A stretch of 13,189 nucleotides of DNA from Dehalococcoidia bacterium. Its GTDB lineage: Bacteria > Chloroflexota > Dehalococcoidia > UBA6926. Positions 1 to 5,940 of the stretch are shown here, piece by piece. Each line of letters begins with the position of its first letter. Within the stretch, counting starts at the first letter, position 1. A model generated the notes under the pieces. The model saw only the letters and a program-made list of their open reading frames with translations. It was not told the origin of the DNA and searched no databases. The translations under genes were made by a program, and so were the position numbers. The stretch lies in NCBI GenBank assembly GCA_029941095.1, contig JAPYRO010000018.1, positions 1 to 13,189 of the forward strand. The letters are read 5' to 3'.

Positions 1-424
1 GCCCAGAATTTACCGAATATATTAAGCTATCACCAAGCGCTCCACAGTGAATAATTTCAGGTTGAATATTGTTAAAGACAACGGTCGCTATAGTTGTTAC
101 ATAGGAGCCTCCCGCCATCTCACCATCCTCTAGCAATCTTCTGTTAGTTTCTAATATGGCTTTTTCAAGAATTGGTCCTATTTCCTCAACAAAAGATACG
201 TTTGTTGAATCACGACTAATAATGTCGGCAAAGTACTCTGCCGCTTTACTGCTCGCAATATCTCCATTCGGGATACCACTTGCCCCATCAAAAACAGCTA
301 CAACTGATTCACACCAACCGGGAAGTATCTGCTCATTTGAGCGAATAATCAGCAATGCATCCTGATTTTGGGACCGCGTTTTCCCTATATCGGTCATACC
401 TGATATATCTATTTTATCGATCAT
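1..424 (-). CDS. PP2C-family serine/threonine protein phosphatase (C-terminus beyond left edge)
   Basis: Reading leftward from an ATG at 424, the frame stays open to the window edge and gives 141 residues. PP2C landmarks appear in order: a first strand and turn T-D-I-G-K-T-R ending in N-Q-D-A (residues 11-23, metal-ligand Asp22), V-F-D-G (44-47, the metal-binding Asp-Gly), T-T-I-A-T-V-V (110-116), and G-D-S-L-I-Y (131-136, matching the family G-D-S-R-x-Y). Bacterial PP2C enzymes are about 240 residues, so the C-terminal half with the last metal-binding Asp residues lies outside. The family uses Mn/Mg to dephosphorylate Ser/Thr, usually opposing Hanks-type kinases; no kinase is visible here. 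An in-frame TAA at 439-437 rules out a longer N-terminus. No Shine-Dalgarno is visible, so translation may be weak or coupled to the hydrolase gene ending 32 bases upstream. Family assignment is confident, substrate unknown. Confidence 0.85.
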   Translation of the reverse strand, partial: MIDKIDISGMTDIGKTRSQNQDALLIIRSNEQILPGWCESVVAVFDGASGIPNGDIASSKAAEYFADIISRDSTNVSFVEEIGPILEKAILETNRRLLEDGEMAGGSYVTTIATVVFNNIQPEIIHCGALGDSLIYSVNSG

Positions 425-456
425 AATTTGCGCAATTTATTTTATTGAATCGAATT

Positions 457-1203
457 CTATGAACCTGGTGACTGCTCTCTGGGACCTACATGCTCTATAA
501 TCCATTCAATCAATTTTTGATAAAGCTCTTCTTTAACCTCGTTCAACCCGTGGCCAGTTTTATCATAAATAATTAGTTCTTTTGGTTCTTCAGCCCAATC
601 ATAAATACGTTGAGCATCCGAATAAGGTAATACCTGATCAGATTTACCATGAATTACAAGCAGATTACGAGGCGCAATCTCAGAAACATCTTGGGCGCCA
701 AAAGTCTGTCCTGCAAGAGAGGCAACAGAAGTTACGAGGTTTGAGAAATTCGCGGACTTAATCGCAACAGCTCCGTTAGAGGAATGGCCAACAAGGGCTA
801 TCCTAGCGGCACCTATACCTTTCAAAAATGAAATAGCAGCTAATGCATCTCCAACACATTCCATAAATATATCTGGTTTGCGCTGGCCTACTCTCAGGGA
901 GGTTACTCCTTTTTCAGCTAACTCTTTAGCCAGATTTTCATAAATACCTCCAGCAGGTCCTTTTAAGTGAGAACCTCCTCCAATAAACATAACCACTCCA
1001 TCTTGGCCCTCACATGGGTGTAATATTGCCGGTGTGTTCCCTCTATTTGTCTCCATTACTATTTCGACAGTTCCGTCTTCACGGGGTTCTGCAGAAACTC
1101 CTTTAAAATTTACTACTAGGTCATCATCACGGATTTCTTCATTAGAGCTAGACGAATCACTTAAATGACCATTACTATCAGCTGGTCCTTTTGAACTCGC
1201 CAT
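457..1203 (-). CDS. alpha/beta hydrolase-fold protein
   Basis: This 248-residue cytosolic protein has no signal peptide or membrane segment. The first 30 residues are a Ser/Asp/Glu-rich low-complexity tail, followed by an alpha/beta hydrolase fold. The putative triad is Ser141 in the elbow V-G-H-S-S-N-G, Asp189 in I-H-G-K-S-D-Q-V-L-P, and His218 in T-G-H-G-L. A G-G-G-S turn at 75-78 could be the oxyanion-hole region. The usual Gly two residues after the nucleophile (G-x-S-x-G) is Asn143 here, with Gly144 one place later, so the elbow is atypical. The family covers esterases, peptidases, dienelactone hydrolases and others; the substrate cannot be named. The ATG at 1203 is preceded by AGAGAGG about 10 bases upstream. 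The gene lies 45 bases after the aminotransferase gene and 32 before the phosphatase gene, so it is probably co-transcribed. Confidence 0.85.
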   Translation of the reverse strand: MASSKGPADSNGHLSDSSSSNEEIRDDDLVVNFKGVSAEPREDGTVEIVMETNRGNTPAILHPCEGQDGVVMFIGGGSHLKGPAGGIYENLAKELAEKGVTSLRVGQRKPDIFMECVGDALAAISFLKGIGAARIALVGHSSNGAVAIKSANFSNLVTSVASLAGQTFGAQDVSEIAPRNLLVIHGKSDQVLPYSDAQRIYDWAEEPKELIIYDKTGHGLNEVKEELYQKLIEWIIEHVGPREQSPGS

Positions 1204-1222
1204 AATCGATTATCCTCTCTTT

Positions 1223-1237
1223 TAATCTGCTAGATTA
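1223..1237. repeat. Small perfect inverted repeat between aminotransferase and hydrolase genes
   Basis: TAATCT and AGATTA flank a GCT centre, giving a 6-base perfect inverted repeat (7 with a wobble pair) in the 45-base gap between two minus-strand genes. It is AT-rich, has no U-tract on either side, and lies just upstream of the hydrolase ribosome-binding site. It does not resemble a Rho-independent terminator. It could be a protein-binding or RNA-processing site, or chance. Confidence 0.3.
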
Positions 1238-1248
1238 GTCTCCAAGCA

Positions 1249-2445
1249 TCAACTACTATTAGTTTCCCTCTCTACAAATCTTCCTATACGTAAGATCGCC
1301 TCTTTTATATCCTCTACGCTTGCAGCATAACAACATCTTATAAAACCTTCTCCAGATGGGCCAAAAACATTTCCTGGTACAACAGCTACTTGTTCCTCCA
1401 TTAATAATTTCTCTGCAAAAGATTCTGAGGATAGCCCCGTACTCTTTATTGAAGGGAAAGCATAAAAGGCGCCATCGGGGTCGACACAATCTAAGCCGAT
1501 GTTATTTAATCCATTCACAAGCAATCTTCTTCGCATAGAATAGGCGTCAAGCATTTCATTTAAACTATTCTCACCATTTACTAATGCTTCTTTCGCAGCA
1601 TATTGAGCAACTGTAGGGGCAGACATCATAGTGTACTGATGTAATTTAGTCATTCCTGCAATAATTTCTTCGGGTCCTGTCGCGTATCCAATTCTCCATC
1701 CGGTCATCGCATAGGATTTTGAAAATCCATTAAGTGTTACAGTTCTTTCAAACATTCCGGGTAAAGAAGCGAAATGAACAAACGAATCCTTGTTACCATA
1801 AATTAAGCGATCGTATATCTCGTCTGCTATCACAATCAAGTCATTATCGATAACAAATTCCGCTATTTTAGAAAGTCCTTCTCTGTTGATCACAGCCCCC
1901 GTCGGGTTGTTAGGGTTGTTGATCAATATTGCTCGCGTTTTATCTGTTACGTTGTTTTCTAGATCGGTTATTGTTGGAATAAATTTATTCTCCATCGATG
2001 TACTAATTCCAATAACCGATCCTCCCGCCATATGAACTATCGGGCCATACGCTACAAAAGAAGGTTCTGGAACCATTACTTCATCACCGATTTCCGTAAG
2101 AGCTCTTACCGCGAGATCTAGTCCTTCACTTACACCAACCGTTACCAAAATCTCAGTAGTAGGATCATATAAGTTACCTGTTCTATTTTTAAGATGTTTA
2201 GATATTTCTCTACGAAGATCTAAAGAGCCATTATTGGATGTATAGTGAGTATGGCCACGCTCGATAGAATATATTGCAGCTTCACGAATATTCCAAGGGG
2301 TTATAAAGTCAGGCTCTCCAACTCCCAAAGAGATAATATCGTCTGATGATGCTATAAGATCAAAAAAACGTCTAATACCAGAGAAGGGAATATTATTCAC
2401 TCTGCTAGATACTCGGGAATGTCTATTAATCGGTGATTCTGGCAT
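1249..2445 (-). CDS. PLP-dependent class I aminotransferase, AlaT/AspB-like
   Basis: The 398-residue protein is full length for fold-type I aminotransferases. Visible landmarks are the N-terminal S-G-I-R-R-F-F-D and S-L-G-V-G-E-P-D-F motifs (22-47), Y-T-S-N-N-G (68-73), N-N-P-N-N-P-T-G (176-183, PLP-contacting Asn180), A-D-E-I-Y-D (207-212, Asp208 for the pyridine nitrogen and Tyr211), the Schiff-base lysine K243 in G-F-S-K-S-Y-A-M-T-G-W-R-I-G, and Arg370 for the substrate carboxylate. It transfers an amino group between an amino acid and a 2-oxoacid. The N-terminal motifs, and an Lrp-type gene directly upstream, recall the Bacillus alaR-alaT pair, which favours alanine or aspartate with pyruvate/2-oxoglutarate; exact specificity is inference. 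The ATG at 2445 lacks a strong ribosome-binding site and lies 17 bases after the regulator stop, so translational coupling is likely. Confidence 0.92.
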   Translation of the reverse strand: MPESPINRHSRVSSRVNNIPFSGIRRFFDLIASSDDIISLGVGEPDFITPWNIREAAIYSIERGHTHYTSNNGSLDLRREISKHLKNRTGNLYDPTTEILVTVGVSEGLDLAVRALTEIGDEVMVPEPSFVAYGPIVHMAGGSVIGISTSMENKFIPTITDLENNVTDKTRAILINNPNNPTGAVINREGLSKIAEFVIDNDLIVIADEIYDRLIYGNKDSFVHFASLPGMFERTVTLNGFSKSYAMTGWRIGYATGPEEIIAGMTKLHQYTMMSAPTVAQYAAKEALVNGENSLNEMLDAYSMRRRLLVNGLNNIGLDCVDPDGAFYAFPSIKSTGLSSESFAEKLLMEEQVAVVPGNVFGPSGEGFIRCCYAASVEDIKEAILRIGRFVERETNSS

Positions 2446-2462
2446 GATCTACAATCAGAAGG

Positions 2463-2945
2463 CTAAAGAGAAACTGGGAGGCGTCCCTCAGCCATGTCGT
2501 CTCCTCCAATGAGCGTACCATCCTCTTTGTATCGCTTTAGGACAAACCGGGTTGATGTACCTTGGACCGCATCTATAGTAGATAAAGTATTCGTTACAAA
2601 ATTTGATATGTCATACATATTTTTACCTTCTACTTGAGCGGAAAGATCATAATCACCCGAAACTAAATGCATAGACTTTACTTCAGGAAACCGCGCTATT
2701 CTCATAGCAATAGCATCAAACCCTACATCTCTTTGAGGAGCTATTTTGACCTCTATAATAGCAAGAACTGGGCCATCACCTAATTTGCCCCAATCGATTT
2801 GAGCCTTGTAAGACAGAATTATATTATCCTTTTCAGCTTTGGTGATTAACTCTCTAATTTCTTCTTCTTTCAAGCCAGTGAGTTCAGATATTTGAGATGC
2901 ATCGATACGACCATTCTTCTCAAGGATCCGGAGTATTTCTTCCAT
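2463..2945 (-). CDS. Lrp/AsnC-family transcriptional regulator
   Basis: The 160-residue protein matches Lrp/AsnC proteins in length and layout. An N-terminal winged helix-turn-helix covers about residues 1-55 (helices around A-S-Q-I-S-E-L-T-G-L and K-E-E-E-I-R-E-L, then a wing). A ligand-binding RAM domain covers about 60-138, with the S-G-D-Y-D turn at 96-100 followed by strand L-S-A-Q-V. These proteins oligomerise and bind amino acids to switch transcription of amino-acid metabolism genes. The aminotransferase gene lies 17 bases downstream, as in Bacillus alaR-alaT, so it is the most likely target, perhaps with the whole operon. The ATG at 2945 has a good AGGGAG site about 8 bases upstream. 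Family certain; ligand and target inferred. Confidence 0.92.
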   Translation of the reverse strand: MEEILRILEKNGRIDASQISELTGLKEEEIRELITKAEKDNIILSYKAQIDWGKLGDGPVLAIIEVKIAPQRDVGFDAIAMRIARFPEVKSMHLVSGDYDLSAQVEGKNMYDISNFVTNTLSTIDAVQGTSTRFVLKRYKEDGTLIGGDDMAEGRLPVSL

Positions 2946-2962
2946 AATAATCTCCCTAACGG

Positions 2963-4438
2963 TTAAATTTTAGGTGTTCTATCATGCCAATTAGTTGCTT
3001 GTTCAAAGGAATAGGCAGTTCTCAGTAATTTCTCCTCGGACAGAGCTCCACCCATTAAATGTAATCCTATAGGTAATCCTTCGGAAAAGCCACATACCAA
3101 ACTTATAGCAGGTATTCCTGCGATGTTAGCGGGGATCGTGCACAGATCACTTCTATACATTTCTAGAGGATCACTTAATTTTGCACCCAGCTTAAATGGA
3201 AGTGTTGGGGTCGTAGGAGTAACCAAAATATCATATTTCTTGAATGCTTCTTCGAATTCAGATTTTATAAGAGTCCGCACTTCCTGGGCCTTTTTATAGT
3301 AAGCATCGTAATACCCGGCTGAAAGAGCGTACGTCCCTAAAAATATTCTGCGTTTCACTTCCGGGCCAAATCCTATGCCACGAGTATTTTCCATACCTTC
3401 CCACATAGACCCTTCGCCATCCCATGAATAACCATATTTTACACCATCGTATCGAGCTAAATTGGAAGAAGCTTCCGAAGGGGCAAGGATATAGTATGCT
3501 GCCATTGCATATTTTGTTGAAGGCAAAGAAACATCCCAATCGACGGTAGCTCCCATATCCTCAAATTGGGAAACAGCCTTCATTACCGCATCACTGACGG
3601 GAGCATCAACCCAATCACCAAACATCTCTTTTATTACACCGATTTTCATGCCCGATACTCCTTCAGTAATCGAGGCAGTATAATCTGTATTGTTATTTTC
3701 TAACGATCTTAAAGATGTTGAGTCCATCGGGTCATACCCCGATATTACGTTCAAAATCATAGCGGAATCCATAACATTTTTTCCAACAGGTCCAATTTGA
3801 TCCAATGATGAGGCAAAAGCAATTAAACCATATCTACTAACCAATCCGTAAGTTGGTTTCATCCCCACAACCCCGCAAAAAGCTGCAGGCTGCCTAATCG
3901 AACCACCTGTATCAGACCCTAAGGCAAATAAACTTTCTCCCGCAGATACTATGGCAGCTGACCCGCCTGAAGAACCACCTGGAACTCTTTGTAAATCCCA
4001 TGGATTATGAGTTGGATGAAAAGCTGAATTCTCAGTCGAAGATCCCATTGCAAATTCATCCATATTCGCCTTCCCTACCAAAACAGCCCCAGAATCGATT
4101 AATTTCTGTACTGCAGTAGCAGTATAAGGAGGGACAAAATTCTCCAATATCTTGGAAGCACAAGTTGTTGGAACACCAGTCATACACATATTATCTTTAA
4201 TAACTCCCGGGATACCCGTCATAGGAGTAAAATCGCCAGATTGTATTCGCTTATCCGCTCGCTCGGCGCTTGCAATCGCATCTACCTCATTTATATGAAG
4301 AAACCCTTTCACTTTAGGTTCCACTTGCTGAATTCGACCAATAACTGATTTCGTCAATTCAACGGAGGAAATTTCCTTTCTAGCAAGTAATAAGGATGCC
4401 TCGCTTATCGTCATTTCATATAAATCATTAGTTTTCAT
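2963..4438 (-). CDS. gatA: Asp-tRNA(Asn)/Glu-tRNA(Gln) amidotransferase subunit A
   Basis: GatA is the amidase subunit of GatCAB. It releases ammonia from glutamine (or asparagine) so that mischarged Glu-tRNA(Gln) or Asp-tRNA(Asn) can be amidated in the cytosol. The 491-residue protein carries the amidase-signature Ser-cisSer-Lys triad: Lys81 in G-V-I-K-D-N-M, cis-Ser156 in G-G-S-S-G-G-S, and nucleophile Ser180 in D-T-G-G-S-I-R-Q-P. Each lies two residues beyond its counterpart as I recall it in the Staphylococcus enzyme (79, 154, 178). I chose the ATG at 4438, which has GAGAGGAG nine bases upstream; the in-frame TTG at 4444 lies only three bases from that site. The start overlaps the gatC stop by 11 bases, indicating coupled translation. 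gatB is not in the window and must be elsewhere. Confidence 0.96.
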   Translation of the reverse strand: MKTNDLYEMTISEASLLLARKEISSVELTKSVIGRIQQVEPKVKGFLHINEVDAIASAERADKRIQSGDFTPMTGIPGVIKDNMCMTGVPTTCASKILENFVPPYTATAVQKLIDSGAVLVGKANMDEFAMGSSTENSAFHPTHNPWDLQRVPGGSSGGSAAIVSAGESLFALGSDTGGSIRQPAAFCGVVGMKPTYGLVSRYGLIAFASSLDQIGPVGKNVMDSAMILNVISGYDPMDSTSLRSLENNNTDYTASITEGVSGMKIGVIKEMFGDWVDAPVSDAVMKAVSQFEDMGATVDWDVSLPSTKYAMAAYYILAPSEASSNLARYDGVKYGYSWDGEGSMWEGMENTRGIGFGPEVKRRIFLGTYALSAGYYDAYYKKAQEVRTLIKSEFEEAFKKYDILVTPTTPTLPFKLGAKLSDPLEMYRSDLCTIPANIAGIPAISLVCGFSEGLPIGLHLMGGALSEEKLLRTAYSFEQATNWHDRTPKI

Positions 4439-4748
4439 CGTCAAAAACTCCTCTCACTCGAACATACCCTTCTTGAGATAAAGGGGCATTCTCAAGAACT
4501 TGCTCACGACTCATTGATTCGGTGGATACATCATCTCGATAAACGTTCGAAGTACCTGATATATGGCGTGTTGCTTCAACATTTTCAGTGTCTGCTTCAG
4601 AAAGTATCCCAATGCTATTCAATATATCATTCAACTGAGAATTGAGAGTTTTCAACTCTTCCTCGCTGAAAGACACTCGGGAGAGTTCAGCGATATGTCT
4701 GAGTTCATCAATGTTCAATATCTGGTCATTATCGTTCGATTCTTTCAT
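4428..4748 (-). CDS. gatC: Asp-tRNA(Asn)/Glu-tRNA(Gln) amidotransferase subunit C
   Basis: GatC is the small subunit that wraps the GatA-GatB interface in the tRNA-dependent amidotransferase. The 106 residues show the family pattern: a helical N-terminus I-A-E-L-S-R-V-S-F-S-E-E-E, then L-N-S-Q-L-N-D-I-L-N-S-I, the D-T-E-N-V-E-A-T motif, N-V-Y-R-D-D, and the C-terminal Y-V-R-V-R. Family members are about 95-105 residues. I chose the ATG at 4748, with a modest GGAA site upstream. A GTG at 4766 would add six residues but directly abuts a GGA with no usable spacing. The gene lies 35 bases after the TPR gene and overlaps gatA by 11 bases. Confidence 0.93.
   Translation of the reverse strand: MKESNDNDQILNIDELRHIAELSRVSFSEEELKTLNSQLNDILNSIGILSEADTENVEATRHISGTSNVYRDDVSTESMSREQVLENAPLSQEGYVRVRGVFDDEN
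4448..4455 (-). promoter_or_regulatory. Ribosome-binding site that fixes the gatA start
   Basis: On the minus strand this reads GAGAGGAG, nine bases before the ATG at 4438 and only three before the alternative TTG at 4444. It supports the ATG. The site lies inside the 3' end of gatC. Confidence 0.7.
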
Positions 4749-4783
4749 CTTATAATTTCCAATCACTCCATTAACTTATTACA

Positions 4784-5704
4784 TTATATTTGATGTTCGG
4801 GATCCACAAGTGAATCTAAATTGGTCCATGCAAGCTGTGTCGCGGGATGAGTTTCTCCTCTGGTATTGCGAAGGATCTGGTAGGACCTATCGTAAAGTTT
4901 TCTTGCACCCTCAAGATCACCCATGTACTGTAATATCCCTCCGAGATTATTCGCTCGAATCGCGACCATCGCATTATCAGGTCCATATGCTGATTCATCA
5001 ATCTTCAAAGCTCGTTCGTAGTAGTGTTTTGCTTGCTCCATTTCACCTATATCCCTCATAATTCCTCCGAGGTTATTAGTGACAGCAGCAACACGAGGGT
5101 GATCAGGTCCTAGAATTTCTTCATCTACAGTAAGAGCCTTTTCGTACAACTCTCGGGCGAGTTCCAAATCACCCATCTCGTGAGCGAGACCTCCCAAATT
5201 ATTAACTACAGCTGAAACATCAGCGTGCTTGGGGCCATGAATTGATTGCAGAACACTCAGAGCACGATCAAAGTATTTTTTGGAAGTTTTAGTATGCCCT
5301 AATTCTTGCATCACTCCGCCAAGATTATTCAGTATGGTTGCAACAGTGGTATTTTCAGGTTCTTCTAGGGACTCAGCAATCTTCAAAGCTTTCTCATAAT
5401 GCTCTCTTGCACCTCCCATATCGCCTAATTCTTGAAAAACGCTCGCAAGATCATTGAGATCAATAGATACTGTGACATGATTGCTTCCTAATATTTTTTC
5501 GTCAATAGTCAGTACTTTTTGGGAATACTCCCATGCTGAAAGAGGGTCACTTTCTTCTCTGGCGATCCGCGATAAACTCCGTAGAGCAGTGGTCACTTCT
5601 ATATGGTCATCATGTTCGTTCTTATCGTAGCTTTCTACTATCTCCAAATAATGCTCTATTGCGTCCGCGTTTGAGGAAAAATTCATAGAATCCTCGGATG
5701 ACAT
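4784..5704 (-). CDS. Kinesin-light-chain-type tetratricopeptide repeat protein
   Basis: This 306-residue soluble protein consists almost wholly of TPR units with a strict 42-residue period. The helix-A leucine recurs at residues 44, 86, 128, 170, 212, 254 and 296, and the motif N-N-L-G-G recurs in the central units, each followed by an A-R-x-x-Y-E-K-A-L-type helix B and a G-P-x-H/N linker. This is the kinesin-light-chain (TPR_12-like) type, usually a protein-protein interaction scaffold. No enzyme domain, signal peptide or membrane segment is attached; the first 36 residues are acidic and Ser-rich. I chose the ATG at 5704 because GGAGGGGGA lies six bases upstream; longer starts (ATG 5725, GTG 5749) would put this site inside the gene. 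It is first in the run leading to gatC, 35 bases away. Partner and function are unknown. Confidence 0.88.
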   Translation of the reverse strand: MSSEDSMNFSSNADAIEHYLEIVESYDKNEHDDHIEVTTALRSLSRIAREESDPLSAWEYSQKVLTIDEKILGSNHVTVSIDLNDLASVFQELGDMGGAREHYEKALKIAESLEEPENTTVATILNNLGGVMQELGHTKTSKKYFDRALSVLQSIHGPKHADVSAVVNNLGGLAHEMGDLELARELYEKALTVDEEILGPDHPRVAAVTNNLGGIMRDIGEMEQAKHYYERALKIDESAYGPDNAMVAIRANNLGGILQYMGDLEGARKLYDRSYQILRNTRGETHPATQLAWTNLDSLVDPEHQI

Positions 5705-5710
5705 ATAATT

Positions 5711-5719
5711 TCCCCCTCC
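5711..5719 (-). promoter_or_regulatory. Strong ribosome-binding site that fixes the TPR-gene start
   Basis: On the minus strand this reads GGAGGGGGA, ending six bases before the ATG at 5704. It is the strongest Shine-Dalgarno in the window and argues against the upstream starts at 5725 and 5749. Confidence 0.75.
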
Positions 5720-5924
5720 ATTCATTAAGATATTTCTCTTGCACAGCACCTTCCGTGCCCATTGTAAGCTCTTAGTATATTCAATTAACTTAACTTACTG
5801 GGCATCAGAAGTAAGATTAAATCAAAACAACCAATTTAATAATATAAGATTTATTACTTCAGTGGTAGAATACACCTCAGTAGTTAATTATTAATGATGG
5901 TGATTTACTAATTAAATCAATTAT
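5720..5924. promoter_or_regulatory. AT-rich divergent intergenic region with likely promoters in both directions
   Basis: This is the only sizeable gene-free stretch, between the minus-strand TPR gene and the plus-strand molybdenum hydroxylase gene, so both transcripts should start here. For plus, TGGTAGAAT at 5863-5871 resembles an extended -10 element, without a good -35 box. For minus, TATACT at 5779-5774 matches five of six -10 positions, again without a clear -35 box. An 11-base palindrome, TTAAT-T-ATTAA, lies at about 5884-5894. Promoters here are expected from the gene layout; the exact boxes are weak guesses. I see no RNA gene or riboswitch fold. Confidence 0.45.
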
Positions 5925-5933
5925 GGGAGAAGG
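5925..5933 (+). promoter_or_regulatory. Ribosome-binding site that fixes the molybdenum-hydroxylase start
   Basis: GGGAGAAGG lies seven bases before the ATG at 5941. An in-frame ATG at 5923 would overlap this site and has none of its own, so the 5941 start is preferred. Confidence 0.7.
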
Positions 5934-5940
5934 TATTATT

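Noticed and set aside
156..365. Plus-strand ORF of 69 codons
   Set aside because: It lies wholly opposite the PP2C coding frame, has no recognisable family features, and the minus frame carries conserved phosphatase motifs.
421..456. TTGCGCAA palindrome as an operator for the PP2C gene
   Set aside because: An 8-base palindrome in AT-rich DNA within a packed operon is weak on its own, and no second copy was noticed.
4810..5061. Plus-strand ORF of 83 codons opposite the TPR gene
   Set aside because: It is a shadow of the periodic TPR coding sequence on the minus strand and has no domain features.
5720..5924. Riboswitch or small RNA in the divergent region
   Set aside because: The sequence is very AT-rich, with no long GC-paired stems and no motif I can match to a known class.
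5923..5940. Alternative ATG start for the molybdenum hydroxylase at 5923
   Set aside because: The best ribosome-binding site (5925-5933) would lie inside the gene, and the 5923 ATG has none of its own; the 5941 start also fits the family N-terminus.
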